Shown piece by piece: positions 18,709 to 25,890 of a stretch of DNA of 38,025 nt. The translations under genes were made by a program, and so were the position numbers. Below the pieces are notes generated by a model. That model saw nothing but the letters and a program-made list of their open reading frames with translations. It was not told the origin of the DNA and searched no databases. Each line of letters starts with the position of its first letter. Positions within the stretch are counted from its first letter, which is position 1. Origin of the DNA: Kiritimatiellota bacterium (GTDB lineage Bacteria; Verrucomicrobiota; Kiritimatiellia; RFP12; UBA1067); contig WRJS01000022.1 in NCBI GenBank assembly GCA_009778475.1, forward strand, positions 1 to 38,025. The letters are read 5' to 3'.

Positions 18709-20460
18709 TTACTTCGCGTAAACCTTCTTTACGCTGTAGTGGTTGTGCAGGAGGTGGTGGGCCTTCTCGCTCAACGGCTTGCCGAGGAACTCGTCGTAGA
18801 TTTTCGCGATCTCGGGGTTGAGGTGCGACATCCGCAGAGTGCATTTCTCGTCGTCGGTGTAGATGCCGTCGGTGCGGAGCTTGCGGACTTCGTCGGTCGC
18901 GCCGGTGGGCTGGCCGCCGCCGCCGATGCAGCCGCCGCGGCATGCCATGACTTCGATGAAGTCGTAGCGGGGCTTGCGCCCTGCCTTGCGGTCGTCGCGG
19001 ATGGCTTCCAGCACTTGCTCGACGTTGCCCATCTGGTGGGCGATGGCGATGCGGACCTTGGTGCCTTTGATGTCGATCTCCGCCTCCTTGACGCCCTTCA
19101 TGCCGCGTGTGGCGGCGAAGTCGATGGAGGGCGGCTGTGCCTCGCCGGTGATGAGGCAGTAGGCGGTGCGCAGCGCGGCTTCCATCACGCCGCCGGTCAC
19201 GCCGAAGATCGTCCCCGCGCCCGTGTACGCGCCGAGGATCGAGTCCGCTTTCTCGGCGGGGAGCTGGAGGAAGTCGATGCCCGCGCTCTTGAACATCCGC
19301 GCGAGCTCGCGCGTCGTGAGCACGACGTCGATGTCCTGATGCCCGCTGGCGAACATGTTCTCGCTGCGCGAGATCTCGTACTTCTTCGCGGTGCAGGGCA
19401 TGATGGAGACCATGTAGATCTTCGCGGGGTCGATGCCCATCTTCTCGGCGTAGTAGGTCTTGGAGAGGACGCCGAGCATCTGCTGGGGCGACTTCGCGGA
19501 GGAGAAGTTGTCGATGAAGTCCGGCGCGTACTTCTCCATCCAGTCCGTCCACGCGGGGCAGCAGGAGGTGATGAGCGGCAGGGTGCCCTGCTGGGTGAAG
19601 CGCTCGATGAACTCGCTGCCCTCCTCCATGATGGTGAGGTCGGCGGTGTAGTTGGTGTCGAACACGGCCTTGAAGCCGAGGCGGCGCAGCCCGGCGTAGG
19701 TCTCGTCCGTCAGCAGCGTGCCGGGGGCCTTGCCGAACGACTCGCCGATGGCGACGCGCACGGCGGGCGCAATCTGCACCACGCAATATTTGTCCGGGTC
19801 GCGCAGCGCGTCCCACACCTTGCGGGTCTCGTCGTTCTCGTAGATCGCGCCGACGGGGCAGTGCGCGGTGCACTGGCCGCACTTGATGCAGGGCGACTCG
19901 TTGAGGGTCACGTCCGCGGCCGGGGCCATGCGCGTCTTTTCGCCGCGCCCGATGAACTCCAGCGCCCACACGTTCTGCATCTCCTGGCAGACGAGCGCGC
20001 AGCGGCCGCACTTGACGCACTTCTCCGGGTTCAGCACGATGGACGGCGTGGAGTTGTCCACGGGGATGCTGGGCACCTCGGTGGGGAACGGCAGGTCGCG
20101 GATGCCGAAGTCGGCGGCCAGCTTCTGCAGCTCGCAGCTCCCGTTGCGCGGGCACTGGAGGCAATCGTTCGGGTGGTTGGCCAGCACCAGCTCCAGCACC
20201 GTGCGGCGCACGCGCACGATGTCCGAGTCATGCGTGGTGATCTTCATGCCGGGGGCGACCTCCGTGCAACACGCGCGCAGCAGCTTCGGCGACCCCGCCT
20301 GACGCACCACGCAGATGCCGCACGCCGCCCACGGGCGCAGGTCCGGGTGATAGCACAGTGTGGGAATCTTGACCTGTACGGCTTTCGCCGCGTTCAGGAT
20401 GGACGTCCCCGCAGGGACCTCGACCTGAATACCATTAATCTCTAGCTTAATCATGTCCAT
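18709..20460 (-). CDS. hydA: [FeFe] hydrogenase catalytic subunit, NAD-linked/bifurcating type
   Basis: A 583-aa group-A [FeFe] hydrogenase large subunit that makes or oxidises H2 at the H-cluster. An N-terminal [2Fe-2S] domain (Cys36, 47, 50, 64/65) is followed by the His-Cys [4Fe-4S] motif (His96, Cys100, 103, 109). Two [4Fe-4S] ferredoxin motifs follow (Cys148-158 and Cys191-201). The H-cluster domain has all three signatures: TSCCPAW (298-304), MPCTAKKYE (354-362) and MACRGGCIGGGGQP (505-518). A short C-terminal small-subunit-like segment closes it. It should work with HydB and HydC, encoded upstream on the same strand but separated by 5.4 kb. ATG 20460 has an AGGAG site 8 bases upstream. 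Electron bifurcation with ferredoxin is likely for this family but cannot be proved from sequence. The maturases HydEFG are not in the window. Confidence 0.95.
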   Translation of the reverse strand: MDMIKLEINGIQVEVPAGTSILNAAKAVQVKIPTLCYHPDLRPWAACGICVVRQAGSPKLLRACCTEVAPGMKITTHDSDIVRVRRTVLELVLANHPNDCLQCPRNGSCELQKLAADFGIRDLPFPTEVPSIPVDNSTPSIVLNPEKCVKCGRCALVCQEMQNVWALEFIGRGEKTRMAPAADVTLNESPCIKCGQCTAHCPVGAIYENDETRKVWDALRDPDKYCVVQIAPAVRVAIGESFGKAPGTLLTDETYAGLRRLGFKAVFDTNYTADLTIMEEGSEFIERFTQQGTLPLITSCCPAWTDWMEKYAPDFIDNFSSAKSPQQMLGVLSKTYYAEKMGIDPAKIYMVSIMPCTAKKYEISRSENMFASGHQDIDVVLTTRELARMFKSAGIDFLQLPAEKADSILGAYTGAGTIFGVTGGVMEAALRTAYCLITGEAQPPSIDFAATRGMKGVKEAEIDIKGTKVRIAIAHQMGNVEQVLEAIRDDRKAGRKPRYDFIEVMACRGGCIGGGGQPTGATDEVRKLRTDGIYTDDEKCTLRMSHLNPEIAKIYDEFLGKPLSEKAHHLLHNHYSVKKVYAK

Positions 20461-20463
20461 AAC

Positions 20464-20625
20464 TCACTCCTCTTCTTTTCGGTTAAAACTGTTTCTCCGT
20501 TCATCCTCTGCTCTTGCGTAAACTTTCCTGATCATCAGATAGTTCGGCAATAAGACAGCTACCAAGATGGTGCCCCAAAGCGTAAATGGATTATGACCTC
20601 CATTTTCAAATGCTGGCTCTCCCAT
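20464..20625 (-). CDS. Possible small single-pass membrane protein coupled to hydA
   Basis: A 53-aa reading frame whose stop lies 3 bases before the hydA ATG, so its last codons contain the hydA ribosome binding site. It has one hydrophobic segment (LWGTILVAVLLPNYLMI, about residues 18-34) and a charged C-terminus (RKEEE). ATG 20625 has AGGAA about 10 bases upstream. Its start overlaps the 3' end of the DUF2442 gene by 20 bases in another frame. I recognise no family. It may be a real coupled leader peptide or membrane protein, or a chance frame; a longer version from 20679 is less likely. Confidence 0.4.
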   Translation of the reverse strand: MGEPAFENGGHNPFTLWGTILVAVLLPNYLMIRKVYARAEDERRNSFNRKEEE

Positions 20626-20893
20626 AAACGCCGCGTTCCTCCGCGACACAGAAGGCTGCCGATGGTTTGCCATCCTCATATAAAACCTCGGGGTCCAAGT
20701 CTATTCCATTTGGCCATGCGACGGAGCCAAACGACACCCTGACCTTTTGGAAAAAGGGTTCGTCTTTCAACGCCTTGAACACGCCTAATTCCAGATAAGG
20801 CTTCATGTCAAAGATTTTCACCTCGTTGGTTTCAAATGTGAGTTCCAGTTGGTAATCGTCCAACGCCTTTGCATTCGTTACAGACCAATACAT
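20606..20893 (-). CDS. DUF2442 domain protein (first DUF4160-DUF2442 pair)
   Basis: A 95-aa protein of the DUF2442 family. The family pattern is visible: LELTFETNEVKIFDMKPYLE, then GVFKALKD, VRVSFGSVAWPNGIDLDPEVLYE. The function of DUF2442 is not established. It commonly sits beside DUF4160, and the pair has the layout of a toxin-antitoxin-like module (inference). A strong AAGGAGG site overlaps the stop codon of the DUF4160 gene, with 12 bases between the genes. A second, more divergent pair lies at 33955-34571. The C-terminal 20 residues (after LYEDGKP) go past the usual family end and may be an addition. Confidence 0.8.
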   Translation of the reverse strand: MYWSVTNAKALDDYQLELTFETNEVKIFDMKPYLELGVFKALKDEPFFQKVRVSFGSVAWPNGIDLDPEVLYEDGKPSAAFCVAEERGVYGRASI

Positions 20894-20905
20894 TCCAACC
20901 CTCCT

Positions 20906-21172
20906 TCATCTCAACGGTTCAATGGTAAAAGGCGGCTCGCCGTTTTGCGCAAGTTCCCAGTCCGCCAAAAGTTCGTCACGGCGCAAAACAATCCATGTGG
21001 AGACAAGCTTCTCCTTGTCACCAGGCAACCTCCCCTCCGTCTTTTCGCTTGTTTTAATGTCGAAAACAGCCTCGTCTCCTTGATAAATGGCATGGATATG
21101 GGGTGGATTATGTTCCTTGCCTCCAAGAAACATCCTTATCAAAATCCCGTAAAACATTGAAATGGTTGGCAT
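20906..21172 (-). CDS. DUF4160 domain protein (first pair)
   Basis: An 88-aa protein of the DUF4160 family: MPTISMFYGILIRMF at the N-terminus, the conserved NPPHIHAIYQGDEAVFDI, and DELLADWELA...IEPL at the end. The PPHxHA motif and the DELL-W motif are the family hallmarks. The function is unproven. ATG 21172 is preferred over the in-frame start at 21235 because an AAGGAG site lies about 8 bases upstream and the family begins with MPTI. It starts one base after the stop of the large fusion gene, so translation is probably coupled. Confidence 0.85.
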   Translation of the reverse strand: MPTISMFYGILIRMFLGGKEHNPPHIHAIYQGDEAVFDIKTSEKTEGRLPGDKEKLVSTWIVLRRDELLADWELAQNGEPPFTIEPLR

Positions 21173-21173
21173 A

Positions 21174-23543
21174 TTATCGCTCCTTTTCCGGCAACGAATC
21201 CCAGCACTCGTCCTGAAGCGTGTTGATGATTTCAATCATTTTTTTAGCCTCTGGCCACTCTTGGAACTGCGGGTTGCCATACTCGTATGTACGGTAACGC
21301 ACCCCGTCATGGATTTCAACGACATAGCTTATGCCGTCAAGAACCCCCGCTTCATTCGGCAAAACGGAGGAGTCGGGCAACGTCAGTATCCCCAGCGCTT
21401 CTACCTTGTCCCAGAGGCTCGCCCAGCTTGTCTTCGGCGTGAGCTCGTAAACCGGCTTTGACTCTTTGTAAAGCGATTCATAGATTGCGCTTTGCTTTTT
21501 GTTCAGCAGGTGCTTGTTCTGGAACACCTCTTGCACACGGAAATAGCCTTCGTTTGTGTAAAACCCCGTCCACTCGCCGTTATGGCGGCAGAGCCTTACC
21601 CCTTCGAGGGGAGAAAGGCCAAAACCCATCCAGACGCGCACCTCCAGCGACCCAGAGGGTACCCCCGTTTCGCGCAGCGGCCTCCAGTTTATTTTTTCAG
21701 ACAGCGTGTTTATGGACTCGAAGAAAATAGGCTCCCAGCTGGCATTCGGTATCCCATGCCATCCTTTCAGCCTCTCCTCCGCCACGCGGCGCACCGATTC
21801 GCGCTCATCGTTCTTGGCAATGTCCGCAAGAAGCGCGGGATCGGTGAGTTGCCTTGTCGCCTTTTGGCGCGTATCGCTGTCCTTGCTATTTTTAGCAAAT
21901 TCCGCAAGGAATGCTTGGTCGCAGAGGTTGCCCAGCGCTAGGTCGCGCATCTCCTTGCTTACATCACTCTTGATGAACGCTGCAAGGAGCGCTTGGTCTT
22001 TGAGATGGCGGAGGGCTTCTCGGCGCACGTCGTCATCCTTGTCGTTTCTCGCAAACTCCGCAAGGAGGGCTTGGTCGTCAAGCATCAATACCGCCTTTTT
22101 GCGCACATCATTATTCGCGTCGTTTCTGGCAATATCCGCAAGGAGCGTCTGGTTATCCAGCCGGGACACCGCTTCGTAACGTACCAGCCAGTCACGGTCA
22201 TTTTTTGCCAACGCTTCAAGGAGAGCGCGGTCTTCAAGCCTCGCCGCAGCAGATCCACGGACATGACCGTCCTCGTCTTCATTTTTTGCGATGTCTGCGA
22301 GAATTGTTTGGTCTGCGAGCGCCCTGATTGCCAGCTTGCGCACCCTTTTGTCGCTGTGGTTTTTCGCGATGTCCGCAAGGAACGTTTGATTGTCGAGTAT
22401 TACTAAATGTCCTGTTGCAGTGAAACGCACCCATTCGTCTTTATCATGCCGAACAATGTCCATCAGGAGTGCCGGATCTTTCAGCCTCCATATTGCCGCT
22501 TGGCGTATATCGCTGACTGCGTCATTTCTCGCAAGCTCCGCAAGGACGGTCTGATTGGTGAGCGTGTATATGGCCGCGTAGCGTACAGAGTAGTCCGCAT
22601 CATTTCTCGCAAGCTCCTCAAGGACGGCCTGATCGGTGAGCTGGTCTGCGGCAGCGCTGCGCACTTCCGCGTCCTTGTCATTCTTTGCGATATCCGCGAG
22701 AAGGGTTTGCTCTTGGGATTTGTCCTCAAGTATCCAGCCTTCCATGTACACCTTCTGGACGAGGGCGGCACGGAGTTTTTCACGCTCGGGATGTTCCGTG
22801 ACCGAGACAGGGGGATTTGCACACGACACGACAAATGCAGACGATAGAAGCAGGGCTGTTGATGTTAGACCTCCAGCCTTGAGGACGGCCCGCAACGTTA
22901 CAACTACCTTATCAGGTCTAGGGGCTTGTTCAAGGTCACTTTCATGGTAATCCTGTTTTTCCTTGAGGTCAAGGAACTCCAAGATATACGGGTCTTTGAG
23001 AATATAATCGGGAGCGGTTCTCGGCTCAAGGGATTGAATTTCACGCCTTACGCTCTCTCGCCCGCTCTTCTGCGTGGCAAGCAGCCGTTCGTAAAAGAAC
23101 GAGTTGATCTGCCGCTCTAACTGACGGACAGTCCATGCGGACTCGACACATTCCCGAACGTAAAACTCACGGCGCGACGCATCTTCTATCTTCATCAGCA
23201 GGCGATAATGCGACCAGCTCAATTCGTGCCACAGTGTGGCACGAATCGGGAACGTATTGTAAAACTGGCGCATTCGGCGCAAACTATTTTCGTCGAAGCC
23301 CTTCCCGAATTCCTCCGTCAATTGCCCCGACAAATAGCGCAACAGCCCTTTTCCGTATTCCGCGCGATCCCCAACAGATTCCTCAATCTGACGCCCGACA
23401 TCCCAATAGGCTTCAACCATAGCGGAGTTTATGGCGACGTAGGCTTTTGTCCGCGCTTTCGCGAAGGTGTCCCTTATCCCCTGATAGACGACGATGTCAT
23501 CCGATTGGTTATGTTTCATATTTTGTGTCATGGCAGTCGTCAT
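21174..23543 (-). CDS. DUF1016 N-domain fused to a lipoprotein with HEAT-like repeats
   Basis: A 789-aa reading frame with two unlike parts. Residues about 15-208 match the N-terminal domain of DUF1016/YhcG proteins (INSAMVEAYWDVGRQI, WSHYRLLMKI, DPYILEFLDLKEKQDYHESD). The family's C-terminal PDDEXK nuclease domain should follow, but is absent. After SDLEQA the sequence changes to a classic lipoprotein signal with a basic start and lipobox VVSC|ANPP. Then come about 12 repeats of about 25 residues (DQxLLAxIAKNDxDxxVRxxA, HEAT/LRV-like), roughly residues 275-595, and a C-terminal domain of unknown type (EVRVWMGFGLSPLEG). An internal TTG at 22895 with AAGG upstream could start the lipoprotein alone. 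This may be a deletion fusion, a decayed gene plus an intact lipoprotein gene, or an assembly join. Confidence 0.75.
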   Translation of the reverse strand: MTTAMTQNMKHNQSDDIVVYQGIRDTFAKARTKAYVAINSAMVEAYWDVGRQIEESVGDRAEYGKGLLRYLSGQLTEEFGKGFDENSLRRMRQFYNTFPIRATLWHELSWSHYRLLMKIEDASRREFYVRECVESAWTVRQLERQINSFFYERLLATQKSGRESVRREIQSLEPRTAPDYILKDPYILEFLDLKEKQDYHESDLEQAPRPDKVVVTLRAVLKAGGLTSTALLLSSAFVVSCANPPVSVTEHPEREKLRAALVQKVYMEGWILEDKSQEQTLLADIAKNDKDAEVRSAAADQLTDQAVLEELARNDADYSVRYAAIYTLTNQTVLAELARNDAVSDIRQAAIWRLKDPALLMDIVRHDKDEWVRFTATGHLVILDNQTFLADIAKNHSDKRVRKLAIRALADQTILADIAKNEDEDGHVRGSAAARLEDRALLEALAKNDRDWLVRYEAVSRLDNQTLLADIARNDANNDVRKKAVLMLDDQALLAEFARNDKDDDVRREALRHLKDQALLAAFIKSDVSKEMRDLALGNLCDQAFLAEFAKNSKDSDTRQKATRQLTDPALLADIAKNDERESVRRVAEERLKGWHGIPNASWEPIFFESINTLSEKINWRPLRETGVPSGSLEVRVWMGFGLSPLEGVRLCRHNGEWTGFYTNEGYFRVQEVFQNKHLLNKKQSAIYESLYKESKPVYELTPKTSWASLWDKVEALGILTLPDSSVLPNEAGVLDGISYVVEIHDGVRYRTYEYGNPQFQEWPEAKKMIEIINTLQDECWDSLPEKER

Positions 23544-23558
23544 GGTTCTATGTTTTCT

Positions 23559-24368
23559 CTATTTCAGCAGTTTCCTGCTTTCGACTTCCGTTAAAATCCT
23601 CATCTGCTGGATGGCGACCTGATTGAGCTTGATCAGGCGCTCCCGTTGCGGGAGACCTTCGTTGATGAGCACGGCATTCAGGTTCTCCATGTTCGAGAGG
23701 CAGATCAGCTCGTTGATGGCGGCATCGTCGCGGATGTTGCCCTTGCGGTTAGGATTGGCTTTGCGCCATTCCTGGGCGGTCATGCCGAACATCGCGACGT
23801 TTAGCACGTCCGCCTCGTTGGCGTAGATGGCGGAGGTCTGACAGCTTGTGAGTTCGGCGGGGACAAGGTTGCGCTTAACGGCATCGGTGTGGATGTGATA
23901 ATTGATTTTCGCCAGCTCGCGCTTCGCCGACCAGCCGAGCAGCTTCTGCTCCTCCTCTTTGAGGCGCTGGAACTCCTTGACGATATACAGTTCAAATTCT
24001 ATTGAAATCCAACTTGCAAACTTGAAGGCAATATCCTTGTGGGCGTATGTCCCCCCCCCATAGCGTCCAGATTTTGAAACTAACCCAATGGCGTCCGTTC
24101 GTTCAATCCATTTTTGAGGGGAGAGCGTAAACGCATTCAATCCCGCCTCTTTTCTAAACCCCTCGAATTCGAGGGGTTTAAAATTCGGGTTATAGAGGCA
24201 TTCCCATATTCCCAAGAATTCAATTGTATTCCTATTCCTCAACCAATTACCAATCACAGCGTTCGTGTCATCGGTTTTGAATCTGGCAATATCGGTAATG
24301 GAAACATAATCCGTTCCATTTCGCTGGATAATAGTTACATCAATGTCTTTTACTGTGATTTTTGCCAT
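23559..24368 (-). CDS. KilA-N domain protein
   Basis: A 269-aa protein with an N-terminal KilA-N DNA-binding domain (about residues 5-135). Visible elements are YVSITDIARFK, IGNWLRNRNTIEFLGIWE, AGLNAFTLSPQKWIE, and YAHKDIAFKFASWISIEFELYIVKEFQRLK. The family is typical of phage antirepressors and nucleo-cytoplasmic virus proteins. The C-terminal half (about 150-269) is helical and also seen in chromosomal KilA-N proteins. It ends 15 bases before the DUF1016 fusion gene. A perfect 26-bp palindrome lies inside the gene at 24155-24180, and a related one lies just upstream of its start. It may bind DNA and regulate itself, which is inference. The ribosome binding site is weak (GAGAA). Confidence 0.85.
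   Translation of the reverse strand: MAKITVKDIDVTIIQRNGTDYVSITDIARFKTDDTNAVIGNWLRNRNTIEFLGIWECLYNPNFKPLEFEGFRKEAGLNAFTLSPQKWIERTDAIGLVSKSGRYGGGTYAHKDIAFKFASWISIEFELYIVKEFQRLKEEEQKLLGWSAKRELAKINYHIHTDAVKRNLVPAELTSCQTSAIYANEADVLNVAMFGMTAQEWRKANPNRKGNIRDDAAINELICLSNMENLNAVLINEGLPQRERLIKLNQVAIQQMRILTEVESRKLLK
24155..24180. repeat. 26-bp perfect palindrome inside the KilA-N gene
   Basis: The half-site TAAACCCCTCGAA is followed immediately by its exact reverse complement, with an EcoRI-like GAATTC centre. In the protein it encodes the FKPLEFEGF part of the KilA-N domain. Its arms match those of the imperfect palindrome at 24391-24415. Confidence 0.95.
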
Positions 24369-24390
24369 AAAATCATTCTCGCTTATTACT

Positions 24391-24415
24391 TAAACCCCTC
24401 ATAAATGTGGGGTTT
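24391..24415. promoter_or_regulatory. Candidate operator or hairpin upstream of the KilA-N gene
   Basis: AAACCCC-T-CAT-AA-ATG-T-GGGGTTT forms an inverted repeat with a single T:T mismatch, 23 bases before the KilA-N start. It shares TAAACCCCTC with the intragenic palindrome. It could be a protein-binding site or a terminator-like hairpin for the upstream nucleotidyltransferase gene, although no strong T-run follows. The remaining 24416-24575 gap shows nothing else I can name. Confidence 0.5.
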
Positions 24416-24575
24416 CATAAAAATCCCCCACGAGGTTGTGGCTTGGCGCGGAGCCCGTGTTGCATGGCGCCGCCTGCCCCCGACCAAACAACCAAAACGG
24501 CAAGCATATCCATTATCCGCTGATAACACAGGGATATGAATGGTACCGTTTTTAATTTCGGAAGTTGTTTCAATT

Positions 24576-25127
24576 TCATTTTCGATTTGAAGGGTTGATT
24601 TTCGCCATCACTTCAATCCGTAGCGTGTCGGGAAGAAGCGTGATGATTTGCGGATGGCTTTCCACAAGGCGCAGGATATCCAAAAAGTCCTTTTGCCGCT
24701 TGCTAGGGCGACGCGACGAGTCGAAATACGCGGCGATTTTTCCGGCCAGCGTATCCTCTAGCGACGCAACGCGCATCAGTATCCCCCAGACGTCCGCCGG
24801 AATGGCGCGGTTGGGGACATCGCGGTAACGCTCCTCCGTGGAAATCTGGATGCTGACGCATGAGGTGCCTTTCACATTGACCGACCACTGGAACCGCTCC
24901 GCGACAAATCCCTCTTTTTCAAGCGCCTTGACTGCCGCGTCAACGGACTCTAGCGCCACCACCATGTCAACATCCGCCGTCACCATCGGCTCCGCCGCCC
25001 AATGGTTCACGGCAATCCCGCCAATCGCGCACCAACGAACGCCAAGCCGTTCCAATACGGCAATGGCGCGCACAACATCGCCGCCCCCGCCCGCAGTCTG
25101 CCAATCGTAAAACGCCTTTGCCGTCAT
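24576..25127 (-). CDS. Nucleotidyltransferase-fold protein (AbiEii/MNT-like)
   Basis: A 183-aa protein with the nucleotidyltransferase fold. GGIAVNHW (about residues 36-43) is followed by TADVDMVV (about 50-57), giving the GG...DxD-type metal site. KDFLDILRLVESHP near residues 146-159 is typical of AbiEii-type and related minimal nucleotidyltransferases. These enzymes transfer nucleotides to RNA or protein and often act as toxins or antitoxins. No obvious cognate antitoxin of the AbiEi type adjoins it, so a toxin role is only a possibility. ATG 25127 has GAGAGG 5 bases upstream. It lies 46 bases after the ORF6N gene in the same orientation. Confidence 0.75.
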   Translation of the reverse strand: MTAKAFYDWQTAGGGGDVVRAIAVLERLGVRWCAIGGIAVNHWAAEPMVTADVDMVVALESVDAAVKALEKEGFVAERFQWSVNVKGTSCVSIQISTEERYRDVPNRAIPADVWGILMRVASLEDTLAGKIAAYFDSSRRPSKRQKDFLDILRLVESHPQIITLLPDTLRIEVMAKINPSNRK

Positions 25128-25173
25128 TGAGCCTCTCCCAATGAATCCCTTATTCCAGATAAGGCGAACGTGT

Positions 25174-25884
25174 TCATTCGGGCTTCCTTTTGACGGTGTG
25201 CTTGAATTTCAGGACGGCGAGGTTGAGCTCGAAGCTCGTCTCGGTGTCGGTGGTTTTCATGCCCTCGCCCAGAACGTCGGCCATGATTTCGCCGCTTTTC
25301 TGCATGAGGGACTGTTGCGTGAATTTCTCCTTGGTTTCGGCGAGCCGGGCCACCGTGCGCGCGAGCTCGCGGATTTTGGAATACGTCTCCACAATGGCAA
25401 TCGTGGTCTGAGCCGCCCGCTTGCCTTTGAGGATGGTGGCCAGCATGTAAAGACCTTTTTCCGTGAAGGCCTTGGGGGGATACTTGGGGTGCTGTCCCCA
25501 TTCTCCTTTTCTTAAGGTCAAATTTTTTGACCTTAAGTTTTGCCCATCAAGGAGGTCACAATTTGTGACCTCCTTGTCTGCCTCCAAGATCAAAATTTTT
25601 GATCTTGAATTGGACTTATCACAATTTGTGACCAGTTCTTTTTCACTTAAGGTCACAAATTTTGACCTTAAGTTTTGCCATTCCGCCTTATCCAACTGGA
25701 TGACATACCCTTCCGGGAACTTATCCGGGTTGTTTTTAACGGCTTGGTTGATTTCTTTGGTTTCCACCGCGTACAACGCGGCGACATCGCTGTCGAGCAA
25801 CACGCTCTGTCCCCTGATGGTGATGAGCGTGTCCTCGACCTGCGCCAATGTGACCGTCCCCGTCTTGGCAGATGCCTTTCGCAT
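25174..25884 (-). CDS. ORF6N domain protein with palindrome-derived insert
   Basis: A 236-aa protein of the ORF6N (phage antirepressor-like, KilA-N related) family. The N-terminal ORF6N domain is clear: ITIRGQSVLLDSDVAALYAV, VKNNPDKFPEGYVIQL. It resumes with PPKAFTEKGLYMLATILKG at about residues 136-154. Between these two blocks, about residues 70-130, lies an extra segment encoded by five DNA palindromes (25511-25672). The C-terminus is helical. ATG 25884 lies 6 bases after the hydB stop, and its AGGGGG ribosome binding site is made from the last codons of hydB. It is therefore probably translated from the hyd transcript. It may bind DNA; its target is unknown. Confidence 0.85.
   Translation of the reverse strand: MRKASAKTGTVTLAQVEDTLITIRGQSVLLDSDVAALYAVETKEINQAVKNNPDKFPEGYVIQLDKAEWQNLRSKFVTLSEKELVTNCDKSNSRSKILILEADKEVTNCDLLDGQNLRSKNLTLRKGEWGQHPKYPPKAFTEKGLYMLATILKGKRAAQTTIAIVETYSKIRELARTVARLAETKEKFTQQSLMQKSGEIMADVLGEGMKTTDTETSFELNLAVLKFKHTVKRKPE
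25511..25672. repeat. Five in-frame palindromes inside the ORF6N gene
   Basis: The inverted repeats are: 25511-25537 (12-bp arms CTTAAGGTCAAA); 25548-25576 (14-bp arms CAAGGAGGTCACAA, 1-base spacer); 25585-25607 (11-bp arms CAAGATCAAAA); 25619-25631 (6-bp arms TCACAA); and 25646-25672 (10-bp arms CTTAAGGTCA). The first and last also form a direct repeat 135 bases (45 codons) apart, both followed by TTTTGCC. All lie in coding sequence and keep the frame open. Confidence 0.95.
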
Positions 25885-25890
25885 TTGCGC

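Noticed and set aside
24576-25127. Complete AbiE abortive-infection system
   Set aside because: Only a nucleotidyltransferase-like gene is present. No AbiEi-type winged-helix antitoxin is adjacent.
20464-25884. Complete prophage or integrative element
   Set aside because: Although KilA-N and ORF6N are phage-type domains, there is no integrase, structural gene, att-like direct repeat or transposase in the block.
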